64,000 nucleotides of DNA from Tetradesmus obliquus (Eukaryota > Chlorophyta > Chlorophyceae > Sphaeropleales > Scenedesmaceae). This document shows, in pieces, positions 1-10,604 of this stretch. The position numbers were made by a program, and so were the translations under genes. Each line of letters begins with the position of its first letter. Position 1 is the stretch's first letter. The notes under the pieces are model-generated. The model saw only the letters and a program-made list of their open reading frames with translations, was not told the DNA's origin and did no database searches. The stretch spans positions 4,774,001-4,838,000 of the forward strand of contig CP126198.1 in the NCBI GenBank assembly GCA_030272155.1. Reading direction: 5' to 3'.

Positions 1-888
1 ACCCACGCTCTTGCCGGTGCTGCGCAGTGCATCACAAACGATGTCGGGAACTGCGTGCAAGGGCCCCCAGGCAACACAGGAGGCGGCGCCTCCTCAGTCT
101 ACACGTGGCTCATCCCTCCCCTCAACACTACAGCCCTAGGGTTCTGGGCAACGCTTGGCTGCGGCACCAGCGGCACAATCAGCGTCGAGTTTGATGTTGT
201 GAATGACGACCCTGTGGAGTCACGCCCAGCTAACATGCAATCAGCTGCTGCAGAGCTGGGTGGTGATAAGGCGTCAGTTGCCGCATTGAGAGGCCATTAC
301 TGGCAGCGGCAACAGCAGCAGCGGCAGCCAGAGATGGCACCAAACACTCCACGAAGGCTGCTAGGATCGGCCGTTCAGCCATCCAGCAGCGCTTCTGCAA
401 TGCAGTTAGGCAGCAGGAGGCTCAGCCTGCTGCCTCAACAAAACCTTCCCGGTGGCGGCTGGGAGACCCGAGACACTGCCAACCCCTGCTTTGGCAAGTC
501 AAAACCCACCGAGTTTTCTGCAGCAGCAAGCGCTGCAAATTCTGCAAGGTTTGAAGCAGGTGATGCAGAGTCTGCTACAGCAGCAGCTGACCTTGATGAT
601 GAGGTCAGTGGGGTTACTGGGTATGGCCGCCGCAAGCTGCTAGCTACACAGCAAGAGATGGAGCCGCCTGCAATGCGCTGCCCTTTCTATACGGAGCTGC
701 TGACAGCAGCAGAGTCTGTGCCGGCGTGCACGACTGATGGCGTGCAGCAGATGCAAGGTGTGTGGTTTGGGGCGAGTGCGAGGAATGGGTGGCTGCGGCA
801 GGTGCGGCTGCAGGCGAATGTGCCTGGGAGTGCGGACGACCCGAGCATTTACATTGCTGGCATCGTCATGTCTACAACCGAAGTCTGA
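1..888 (+). CDS. 3' end of an unknown gene (probable secreted protein), 5' part outside the window
   Basis: Frame 1 is open from the first base to the TGA at 886-888, so this is the last exon or exons of a gene that begins to the left. I do not recognise the family. The N-terminal part is rich in Gly, Thr, Cys and aromatic residues and looks like a folded extracellular domain. The middle is Gln/Ser/Ala-rich, with two Arg-Arg/Lys-Leu-Leu motifs (RRLLG, RRKLL) of the kind common in algal secreted or wall proteins. The last 45 residues (GVWFGASARNGW onward) form a compact ordered segment whose DNA is repeated just downstream. A possible TGTAA poly(A) signal lies at 1270-1274, about 380 bases after the stop. 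The reading frame is firm; the function is unknown. Confidence 0.6.
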   Translation, partial: THALAGAAQCITNDVGNCVQGPPGNTGGGASSVYTWLIPPLNTTALGFWATLGCGTSGTISVEFDVVNDDPVESRPANMQSAAAELGGDKASVAALRGHYWQRQQQQRQPEMAPNTPRRLLGSAVQPSSSASAMQLGSRRLSLLPQQNLPGGGWETRDTANPCFGKSKPTEFSAAASAANSARFEAGDAESATAAADLDDEVSGVTGYGRRKLLATQQEMEPPAMRCPFYTELLTAAESVPACTTDGVQQMQGVWFGASARNGWLRQVRLQANVPGSADDPSIYIAGIVMSTTEV

Positions 889-3204
889 CAGGTGACTTGA
901 AGTGGTGCAGTTTGTGGACGTGCACTGTCATTAGACTGTGACAGGATGATGGGGATACAGCTCGCTTGGGTGGCATGCCACTTGCTTGTACTGGCTGTTG
1001 TTGTGGTGTGGGGCGAGTGCGAGGAACAGATGGCTTTGGCAGGTGCGGCTGCAGGCAAATGTTCCAGGGAGCGCGGATGACCCGAGCTTTTACATTGCTG
1101 GCATTGTCAACTACAAGAATCTGATAGGCATTGAGGTGGCTTGTGGATGTGTGCTGTTACTTGAGACTGTGTTGGTTGGTTGGAGGGCTGTCATGCGGAA
1201 ATGGGGTACACTGCCGAGAAAGGGACACAGGCAGGTGTTGTTGTGACACATTGCCTTCTTTATCAGCAGTGTAACGTCCTACAAACAAGGCCCGGCCCGC
1301 GACTTCAGCCCCACTGTCCAATTCGGTCAGTGCCCAGCAGCTCGACAGCCCTTGCTGTGCAGCTTGATTTCTCTCGCATCAGCTGTATCGGCAGTCAACA
1401 GGTTATTCGTAATACCTCCCTGTCAAAAGGCCTATTCTGAGCCAGACTGCCAGCCAGCAGACGCTTCTATCCGTACTGTTTGGTCAGCAAGTGCACAGCT
1501 GTTGTTTCTCAACTTGTCTCTCTCAATTTGGGCTGAATCCAGACCCAGCACTGTCAGATCTTCACACCATCTTACTGCCACACAGGTTGCTCGTAATACC
1601 TTCCCTGTGTAGGCCAGCTTGCAGGCACAGCACCGTCTAAACCTGCTTAGTTGCATTGTCTTGTCTTGAGTGCAGCAGATTATCTTCTGCTGTGCTGCAT
1701 GCAGCCTGTTCTGTGCTGTGCTTAGTAGATCTCTCCCTCTGTGTGTTACTGACATCACTGTTGTCTGCTGCACGCAGTGCTCAGTGGTGTCTGGCTTGTC
1801 TGGTCTTCTGGTCCTTCCATCTACTGGTTCTTCTTGTCTGGTTCTCTCCACGGTTGGTGTGACAGTGCTGCGTCTGTCTTGTTTGTTCTACAGTGTCAGT
1901 GTCAGTGTCAGGTACTGCGGCAGATCTCTACAGTCGATCTGCTGCAGTGTGTCGCCTTGCTAGAGTGGTAACGTGCAGTCAGAGCCCCCCTGCATTTTGC
2001 TGCTTGATCATAACCCTGCCCCAGTGTGCAGTGCAGCTCCACTTGATCTGCACTGTTGCTGGTAGAGTACAGCTGCTGTGTCTGCTGCTGTGCTGTCAGT
2101 TGTTATTTAAATCTGGCAGTCTCTACCTCTTGTTCTTGTCTACAGTATAGCTCCTTGTCCCGCCTTGTCTGTGTGTTATGTTATTCTGTTACTAACCAGT
2201 CAGTGCAATCTTGCATTGCTGCATTCTGCCTGTATAACTCTCACTGCTGCTAGGATTGTGTTGAGCCCCAAAGGCGGCCACTGCGTCCAATCCAGTGCGC
2301 CTGAACCTTACCCCATCATCAACGCGAGCCCGCGACAAGCAGGGCTCGCGGACCATTTGAGCAGTCGACAAACCACCAACTGACCAACAGGACCAACAGA
2401 CCAACAGGACCAACAGGTCTGTTGGAGAATGGGACTGCTTCCTGAAAACAAGGCACGACGGCAGCAAACCAGGCTCAATCTACTAACAACCAACTAATAA
2501 TGCTGCCCGGACAAAGCAATAGACCAATTCTCGCCTGCGTGAGGGTGTCAACCACGCAACCCGCCTTGCATCGCAAGGCGGCAACTGGCGACTTGACCAA
2601 CAAGCAGGATGACACATGCCATATCAAGAGCAAAGGTGCACGAGAAGATAGCACGTAGCATTTAAACACTTGCTGAGCACTTGAGACAGCTGCTTGGCTG
2701 TGCGCGGTGCTGCAATACGCAAGTGTAAGCAGAAGCAGACAATCACCGACAAGCAGCGAGGTGATAAAAATCCCTCGTGCATTTTATTTACTACAAACAA
2801 CGTTCTCGTGCAGGCATACGGCTGGATGCAGCTGCCAACACAGCAAACCACTGCAGATGCATAGCTCACTGTGCACTTCACAGCTGCCTAGCTGCAGCTG
2901 CGCAGTTTGAAGTCAGCGCATAACCGGCCGTTGCTGCTACACACAGCTGATTGCAAAAGTAACACATGTTCGGCAAAGCACTCATGTTCGGCATGACAGG
3001 GTTGCTTTGAGAGCTGCTTGCTTGGGTGGTGTGCCACCTCATGCACAGACGCCCAGAGCGGTCTGATGCAACAGGGCAGATGCATGGCAAAGTGTATGCA
3101 CTGGCAGCATCATACCCATCGACAGAAATACTACCAGAAATGCATTCAATGCGTTGAAAATGCATTGAGCATGCCATAGGCATGCCAACTTGTCATCATT
3201 CCTT
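889..3204. other. Intergenic or 3' UTR stretch without a recognised gene
   Basis: Apart from the copy at 1005-1175, I see no credible coding region. Bases 1200-2250 are T/G-rich on the plus strand, with many short TGT/CTG words, as expected of a long algal 3' UTR. A small tandem repeat of the 10-mer GACCAACAGG type sits at 2380-2420. The open frames here are short, lack splice-consistent partners and resemble no family known to me. Confidence 0.5.
1005..1175 (+). repeat. Decayed tandem copy of the last-exon end (parent 760-945)
   Basis: Bases 1005-1111 match 760-870 closely, including the stretch that encodes GASARN and QVRLQANVPGSADDPS, and the similarity continues more weakly through 1134-1171 (parent 900-944). 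The copy lies about 245 bases downstream in the same orientation, beyond the stop codon, in what should be 3' UTR. It is the first of many copies of gene-segment ends in this window. Confidence 0.75.
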
Positions 3205-5580
3205 TCACAGCAGTTTCCAGTGCTGCTGTGTTTGCGTTGTGGGAGCACCCAGCAATGCCAAATGCTCCTCATGATAAGGCGCAACAGCCAGCCCCTGCCT
3301 CTGCTTGCTGCTGCTGCTGCTGCTGCTGCTTCCTCTGCTTCTGCTGGAAGAGATTGCCGAGGATGTGATGGCCGGTGACTTGCCTTTGAGTCTGCTGTGC
3401 TCTGCTTGCAGTGACCATGCCAGCTGTAAATGCAGCAGCTGCATCAAGCTAGAGGCCCCAGTAGGATTGGCTAAGCACATGCGGGAAAAGGCTGCTGCTG
3501 CTGCTCCAGTGCCTTCCAGAATGTCGGCTTTTGACACCAGTATGTGCATGCACACAACGGTGTGCTCCACGTCGCGGGTGAATGCTGCAACCGCTGCGGC
3601 TGTTGCCGCACTGCTGCTGCTGCTGCTGGTTGGTAGCCAGGCATCAAACATGGCCTGCGCCAGCTGTGCTGCAGGCAGCAGCAATGCATGCCATTGGGGG
3701 CTGCCGTCTGCTCTGTCCCCGCTGGCGTCTTCACATGCACGCAGCAGACCTAGCAAGGACTTGGCCAGGGAGTTGGGGGCGCTCTTCTGATGCTGCTGCA
3801 GCTGCTGCTGCTGCTGCTGCTGCATGCGTTGCTGCGGCTCAGGCGACGGCTGCTCCTGCTGCTGCTGCTGCTGCTGCCTGTTTTCGGCCCGACAAAGTAC
3901 TGTCAGTGCTGGAAGGGCAGAAGCCAGTGCACCCAGCAGACCTGGAGTAGAAGCAATTTGCAAATAGCATCAGTGCACACTGTGCGTTTAAAGCTGGTAT
4001 AGAGGAGAGTGCAATGCAATAACGTGGAACGACAGAAGATGAAAACGCACCTGACCACAGCGACAGCAACAACATGCATTATAAGGCAAGTGTCCTGGCA
4101 GCAGCAGCACAGGGGCGCAGTGCATAGGCCAGAAGATTTGTCTGACCTGATGCTAAAGTGGGTAGGTATACAAGTAAAACATTGACAGAACATGACAGCA
4201 ACTGACAACCCAGCAAAAGCATCTGCAGTCTGCAAGCTGGTGCACCCTTGCTGAGGACCGACAAGTGCATGCAGATGTGAAGTGCTAATTGGCAGCAGCA
4301 TTATTTGGAGTGCAGTGCTGCTGCTGCCAACCCACCAATGGTATCAATGCTAGCAAGCATCCCTTCCGTGCAGCTGCTGTTGGCAGTGCTGCCGCTCTCA
4401 TCTAACTGTATAACGTGATCCAGCAGCTTCTGTGCTGACGATGACAAGGCTGTAATTAAAGCCAGTGCACTGTCGCTTGCCGCTGCTGCTGGTGCTGCTG
4501 TGGCTGCAGTGCTGGTCGTCGCTGCAGACAGCAGCTGCAGCCCGCTAGACGTGCTGCTGCACAGCAGTTCGAAGAAGTTTGTGCCAGCAACTAGTCGCTG
4601 CAATCTACTGTGGTTGCTGCTTGTTATGTAATCGTCAAGGGCAGTTGCGCTGCGGTTCCACTGCCCCAGGTCCGCTAGGGTTGCTACGTTGACCAGCAGT
4701 GGCAGGAACTGTGCGCCCCTGGCACAGCAGCGCTCTCTGTTTGAATGCGACGCATGACTCCACTGACAGCTGCTGCTCAAGCATATGATGTTGCGCCAAG
4801 CATGGGGTGACAGCAGCACCAGCAGCAGTACCAGGTAGGAGCACCAGCAATTAGCCAAGGCAGCCCGTGAAGAAGATTGGATCGCTAATAAACACCAGTA
4901 CCATCCAGTGTGGGAGCCAAATTGTGCTAATCAAGGATGCCGTCGGCAGCAACTGGTTAGGCGCGTTCGACGCCTGTGAAATTGATGGGCACGTATGGGG
5001 GCTTGCCAAGTGCGTGTAAAGCCGCAGGTTTTGTGTTTTACTGACTATAAAGGGATTGCAGTGACAGGCAGACTCGTCAACGTTCCGGCTTTTGGATGTC
5101 ACTGACATGCACATGGGACCCACTGGGCCAGCAGGGCTTAGCACACGTGCCCAACCGTGTACCGCTGTGCAGCAGGCAAGTTTGCAGCGTTTATGCAGAG
5201 TTTTGTTGTAACGTTTGGCAATTTAGCCACTGGCAGCAGCTTGTAAGGCGGAAGATTTGCTGTTGCAGCAAGCAGTGTGGCATGATGCCACCAATGCCAA
5301 GACTTACAGCCTGGCAGCACTGGGGATATTAACGCCTGATCAGAGCAGCCACAGAAACTAAGCACATTTGCACATGTCCCTGTAGAGCTGAATCCTGCAA
5401 GCAAGGCACCAAGTGTGTGCATACCTGTGGTGTGGCAGACAAACGGTTGTTATCAGGGTGCACACCCTGAGACCTAGGCTGCCACGGCCGCGCGGCCAGC
5501 ATCTGCAGCAGCTTCATTGCCAGCTGTGATGCAGCTGACGGGTCATTTAAGCTTTGCAATATCCTCAATGTGCCATGCAT
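3205..5580 (-). CDS. Unknown Ala/Gln/Ser-rich helical protein, three or four exons
   Basis: Minus-strand gene starting at the ATG at 5580-5578. The last two exons are secure: one ends at 4336 (ATTG, then GTGGGT) and the next is 3941-3205, joined in phase 1 to read SIDTIGLLGALASAL. The 5' intron is ambiguous. A canonical choice is a GTATGC donor after 5425 with an acceptor before 4762 (439 aa). The other keeps reading to 5336 and uses a GC donor with an acceptor before 4718 (454 aa); this gives the smoother helix VSVAALIRGAQFLPLLVNVA. The protein is mostly Leu/Ala helices that resemble armadillo-like repeats, broken by Gln, Ser and Ala runs encoded by CAG/CTG repeats. No catalytic motif is visible. 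Its helical style resembles the N-terminal half of the MYND protein at 57.6-61.7 kb, which is suggestive only. Confidence 0.6.
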
Positions 5581-5770
5581 TGACTTTCACCACCTCCATC
5601 CTTTCCCTCCTACACCTGTCCAGACAGTGACACTGCTGAGGGGTCTCCTGCAGCATGCAGTCGCGTCTGTTCCACAATTCGTAAACTGTTGATCTTGTTC
5701 TTTGTTAGTTGCTTGGCGTTCGTTTGGGTGCATAGGAAAGCATAGCGCAGCATGGGAGCTGACTGAAGAA
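5581..5770. promoter_or_regulatory. Short divergent intergenic region
   Basis: About 190 bases separate the likely start codons of the minus-strand gene (5580) and the plus-strand Gln-rich gene (5771). Both 5' UTRs and promoters must fit here, so the two genes probably share a promoter. I see no clear TATA box. Confidence 0.4.
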
Positions 5771-8452
5771 ATGATGGCCCTCACGTCGGGGCTGGCAGCG
5801 GCTCATCAACCCCTAATTGTCAAAAGCCATCAGCATACCCCTGGAATTCATGCAAGGCATACAAGGCGCGCAGCGGCGCTTCGGCCAAACGTGCTAGCAG
5901 CAGAGAGGCCACCGGGCTATATCCAGCGTCCTGCAAAGCGCTTCAGCAAGAAGCAGCCACGGACGGAAGAGGCACAGTCAAGTGGAGATAGCTTGCTCTT
6001 GCAGGGGGCTGCACCAGCAGATGGCCAAGCAGCAGCTGAACAGCTTCAGCAGCAGCAGCATGCACAGCAGCAGCAGCAGCAGCAGCAGCAGCTGTGGAAA
6101 GAGCAGCAATTGCTACTGCAGGAGCAGTGGCAGAAGCAGCAGCAAGAAGAGCAGCAGTTGCAGCAACACCAGCAACAGCAAGGGCAGCAGCGGGGTGTGC
6201 AGCGGCAACGACCTCGGCAGCCTGCACAGCATGTACATCAGCGGCAGCAGCAGCTGCCACAGCAACAGCAGCAACACCAGCAGCAACAACAGCAGTTGCA
6301 AACGCAGCAACAACAGCAGCAGCAGCAGCAGCAGCAGCGGCAGCGGCAGCAGCAGCAGCAATCACTGCGGCAAGGGAGACACCCTCCGCAAGGCTCCTCC
6401 CAGCAAGCCAGCGGGGCAGCACCTGCGGCTGCACATGTACAACAGCAGAGGACGCAGCTGCGCATGCAGCCAGCAGTAGCACAGGACCTGTCTAGTCAAC
6501 CAACCAGCAGCAGCAGTGCCTACAGCAGTGCCATTAGCAGCAGCAGCAGCAGCAGCAGCAGCCTGACCAGGCTCGTTGCTGCTGCTCCAGCCTACTCAGT
6601 GGTCCCCACAGCCACTGCACCCTCCGTAGCAGCAGCAGCGACCCGTGCAGCCGCCAAGGCTGCAGCAGCCGCTGCAGCAGCAGCAGACAGCGCAAGCAGC
6701 AACGGCGGCTTGCCTGCAGTGCTGCCGCGTGCGGAGCAGTGCGTGCCGAGGCAGTTCTGGGGCTTGATGAATGAGGAGCTGCGGCCATGGCATAAACAGG
6801 TGAGCGCCGGCCGATTTTGTGTGTGATGTATTGAGCAGGCATGAAAGTTGAACCATATTGTGTGCACATGTTACGTATCACGGGGCAGGCGTACTTCAAT
6901 GTGTGTGAGCGTGTGGCGTTGATGGCAGCTGGCAGCAGCGGCTGCCCTGCAGGCAGCAGGGAGGTGGAGTTGGCTGCGCGCTACAGCAGCGCTTGGTGCA
7001 AGGTGGTTGTTCAAGGCAGCTTTGGTGCTCAGCAGCCGCAGTTCTTGATGTTGGTGTGCGCGGCTGTATTCCTGGCCTTCCATAGGAGGAGTAGATGCGC
7101 ACACCAGAAATACATCTACATGTGACCTGGGGCTGCTTCCCAGTCTCACATGGTTGTACCTTATCCCCAACACTTCTGCTGACTCCTGCTGCTGCTGCTA
7201 CTGCCGCAGGTGCTGGTGCAGCTGTGCTTCTGCCTGCCGCCGCCTGCCTGCTACGTGTACCGCGACATGCGGGCAGGCACCATGCAGGGAGTGCTAGCAC
7301 AGCGGGCAAGCCTGGAAAAGGGCGTAAGGGCTGGGCTGGTGGAGTTGGAGTGGCAAGCACGGCGGCTGCGGGGCTGGCAGAGCACGGTGAGCAGCCACTT
7401 GGTGCAGCATGCTGGATGTGTTGTGTGCAGCAGTGTCAATTGTTGGGGGCGGCAGGCGCAGCAGCTGCGGGCTGGCAGACGCTTTTAGCAGCAGCATGGG
7501 GCGCATCTGGCTCTGCATGGGGCAGCGGGGGCTAGTGCTGGGGTGTAGTGTGGAGCTGGTGGAGCTAGAGTGGCAGGCGCGGCGGCTGCGGGGCTGGCAG
7601 AGCACGGTGAGCAGCAGAAGCAGCAGCAGCAGCATGTCTAGGCTAGTGCTGGGGTGTTGTGTGGGGCTAATGAGCTGGAGTGGCAGGCGCGGCGGCTACG
7701 GGCCCGGCACAGCACGATTGTGCTGCTGGCTTGATGTGTGGTGTCATTCGCATGACGAAGCACTGATGGCAGCAATGCAGCGCTGTGCATGCCACCACAC
7801 ATGAATCATGCTTGTTGTGACACGTGTGTTGGCTTTCTGCTGCTGCTGCTGCTGCTGCTGCGCGCAGGTGTCTGCCAAGCACTCGCCCGGCTGCGTCGCA
7901 CCAGAGTCCCTGCAGCAGGCCCAGGAGGAGCTGCTGCTGCTCAAGGCCTCCTTAGGAACAACACGCAGCCAGCTGGCAGCCCTGCAAGCCAAAGCACGCG
8001 CCTACAGCGATACAGACTACCTCAGCTACAGCAGCACATTTGCAGATCTCTTGCAGGAGATGCAGGCTGTAGCAGACGTGCTGCGGCAGCAGCAGGCTCC
8101 GCTAGTGCATCGCATGCAGGAGGTGCAGGAGGCCGCAGCGCGCCGCGCACTGTTTGCACCCTCAGCAGCAGCTGCAGCAGCCGCGCAGCGCGAGGCAGCA
8201 GCAGCTGTAGCAGCTGAGCTGGCGCGTGCAGGGCCAGCTTGTAAAGAAGCAATGCAGCGGCTGAAGCACATGCAGCAGGAGATGCAGCAGGGCTTGGATT
8301 GGCGGTACCCGCCGCGCGAGTATGTGCTGTGGCGGTTTAAGGGCCGGCCGGGGGCCTCTAAACCGCCGCTGGCGATGCCAGGGCTGCGGCGGCCGGTGCC
8401 AGCAGTGCGGCAGGGTGTGCAGCAGCTGCCGCAGCCACGGAATCAGGCTTGA
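5771..8452 (+). CDS. Gln-rich coiled-coil protein, three exons, 596 aa, unknown function
   Basis: Exons 5771-6799, 7210-7386 and 7868-8452, all joined in phase 0 with GTGAGC donors and CAG acceptors. The start is one of two adjacent ATGs (5771, 5774). Residues 1-75 are basic and Ser/Ala/His-rich and could be an organelle transit peptide. Residues about 95-230 are nearly pure Gln with scattered His, Arg and Leu, encoded by CAG/CAA runs. Ser- and Ala-runs follow. The ordered part begins near residue 315 (QFWGLMNEELRPWHK), continues through exon 2 (LVELEWQARRLRGWQ) and ends in a long predicted coiled coil (EELLLLKASLGTTRSQLAAL onward). The last 40 residues are basic and Pro-rich. I do not recognise the family; a cytoskeletal or scaffold role would fit coiled coils but is inference. 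Intron 2 carries extra copies of the exon 2 end and finishes in a CTG run against its acceptor. Confidence 0.75.
7531..7726 (+). repeat. Two extra copies of the exon 2 end and its donor (parent 7338-7394)
   Basis: The end of exon 2, encoding LVELEWQARRLRGWQST and followed by GTGAGCAGC, recurs at about 7551-7614 with an intact GTGAGC donor, and again at about 7660-7726 where the donor has become ATTGTG. The two copies are about 111 bases apart and share the preceding words GCTAGTGCTGGGGTG. They could act as alternative 5' splice sites. Confidence 0.85.
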
Positions 8453-9717
8453 AGCATGTTTTGGAACTAGCGTAAGCAGTGCGAGTGAGCTCGGTGTTTT
8501 CTGTGGCTGTCTGCTATGTGGTGATGGGTGACGATGGTGCTTTGCTGATGCAGATGCTCTGATCATATGTGCTGCATCTCTGGCATGATGACGCATAGCA
8601 GCAAGCAATAGCCACAGCAGCAGCATGGTGTATCAGCTGGCAGCAGCCGTGTGCTCAGGCGTGTAGAGTTCTGTATGTTGCTGGTTGCACATGATCATGC
8701 TCCCATTTCCTGCTTGAGCTTGCAGCACCCACATGCGCTAGCTGTGTGGGTGGTTGTTCTGCTGCACGATTGGCCAGTGACCACGCAGCTGTGCTTAGCA
8801 CTGCTGCGCGCATGGCGCCTGCAGTGGTGCTTTCCGCAATGGCAGTACTTGTACACTGAGGTGCGTTCACACCAGACAGGAAAGGTGTGCTTTCTTGCAC
8901 TACTGGCACCCAGGGTCTTGTGCCAGCTCTTCTTTGTATTTTGCTCGGTTCATTTGCAGCTGGGCAGTGTCTTGTGATGTGGCTACGCACTGGTGTGGGC
9001 GCTGGAGGCGCATTGCGTCCTGCAGGAGAGATCCCCGGTAATCACTCAGTCCAGCCACCAGCTGGGATATTGCACTTGCTGCTGGTGTGTTTGAAGCTGA
9101 TCGTAACACGGCATGGCTCATCAATGCAGTCAAAGCATGGCCCTTCGTGAATACATGCAGCGAGCGTGCAGTTCAGCTGGGGTACTGGGTCAGTTCCTGC
9201 TGTGTTGTGACGAGTCCTACTCAGCACTGTTGTTGTTACGGCTTGCCCATTGCATGCAACCTGTGTCCGTGGCACCGATAAATTCAACAGTTAACATGCA
9301 TCTTGGTATGAAAGGCAATTGCTTCAGCAAAGGTGCTGGTGTTCCCTCTTCGTGACGTTGGTTGCGGAGCAAGTATATCCAGATTCCGCGAGCCCTTAGG
9401 CATCAATCTTGCATAAACGGTTGAATAGTATACTTTCAACACTTTGCAACACTCCCAATTCAGCACTCGCTCAGTAATTAAGTGCAGCTTCGGCCTACCC
9501 GCCAAGCACCTCCTGTTGATGCTCACTTTCGCAACTCATCGCTAATCCATCAAAACGGTATCCTCTTAACCAAATCAGACTCTTGGAGGTGGCTCATGGG
9601 CTGGCTGCCTATCCTGTGCACAGGGTGAGGACCGTCTGCAGCTGCAGCAGTGGCAGGCGTGCTGGCAGTGTGCAAAGCAGCCAGTTGCCTTCAGTGCCAT
9701 GCCTAGCTCAAGCAAGC
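8453..9717. other. 3' UTR and intergenic stretch
   Basis: No coding exon could be supported. Short frames exist on both strands, but none carries matched splice sites or a recognisable domain. Bases 9624-9758 are open in two frames, and only the last part is taken here as the first exon of the next gene. Confidence 0.45.
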
Positions 9718-10604
9718 ATGAAAAAGCATTATGCATTGCACCTGTTGTTCAATTTCCGGTGAGTTTCAAGGTGCAGGCATCTACATGCAGTTGGCCAGTT
9801 GTACGTGCACGAGCAACTGCTTGCGCCAGGTTGTGTCTACACTAGCTCTCACTGCTGCTGCTCAGATGCCTGCAATGCTGCTGCCATGATTCCTCCTGCA
9901 CCAGGTACCTGATGAAGAAGCAGAAAACGAAGGCACTGCAGCAAACACAGCGGCAACAGCAGCAGCTACAACAGCAACAACCGCTAGCAGAGCAGCTGCA
10001 GCAGCAGTGGCAGGCTGACGCAGTAGCTGTGTTAGAGTCGATCGACCTGCAGCAACAGCCTAACAAGCATCACCAGCAGCAGCAGCGATGCAGCACCGCC
10101 ATCTTGTACCACCAGACCAGCCCAGAAATAGCAAGAGCCATCCTGGCTACTGGCCAGATGAAACCAGGCTCGAAAGGCTATGGCGGCGCAGGCATCTACT
10201 TTGCAGCAGCGCCGGAGATAACAGCAACCAAAGCAACCAAAAAGGGTGTCATTCTGGAGTGTGAAGTGGACTTAGGCAAAGTGAAGGAGATCCGCAGCGC
10301 AGGAGACTGGTCCAGCAGAGTCTGGCACTGGTTGTATGATTATAACAGCATCAAAATAACAAGCATCAGCGATGGAACGGAGTGGGTGGTGTTTGACAGC
10401 AGCAGAGTCAAGGCGGTGCGGCTCTGGCGGCCAGGGGCAAGTGTGCAGCAGCTGGCGCTGCTGCTGCTGCTGGCGGGGAACGCGGCTGCAGTGCTGCAAT
10501 GTGCGCTGCTGGCTGTAACGCATGTACTGCAGCAGATGCATGGCAGTCTGCCTGGCTGTACTAGTAGTAGCAGGCCAAGCTTGCGGTCACTGGGCAAGTG
10601 CTAG
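9718..10604 (+). CDS. Small PARP-like ADP-ribosyltransferase (ART superfamily), 246 aa
   Basis: Exon 1 runs 9718-9758 from an ATG reading MKKHYALHLLFNFR; exon 2 is 9905-10604. The 146-base intron starts GTGAGT, ends ACCAG, and the join is in phase 2. After a Gln-rich N-terminus (residues 20-75) comes a compact ART fold: the NAD-binding His in ILYHQT (about 83), the Tyr in GAGIYFA (about 112), and the catalytic-type Glu in TEWVVFDSS (about 173). This is the H-Y-E triad of the poly(ADP-ribose) polymerase clan (established knowledge). The whole catalytic module is only about 130 residues and no WWE, zinc-finger or macro domain is visible. The tail holds one hydrophobic helix (LALLLLLAGNAA) that may be a membrane anchor. 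Whether it makes mono- or poly-ADP-ribose cannot be told. The first exon is less certain than the second. Confidence 0.7.

Noticed and set aside
5943-6482. Minus-strand 179-aa Ala-rich frame, and the 82-aa Leu-rich frame at 6113-6361
   Set aside because: Both are shadows of the CAG/CAA tract of the plus-strand Gln-rich gene.
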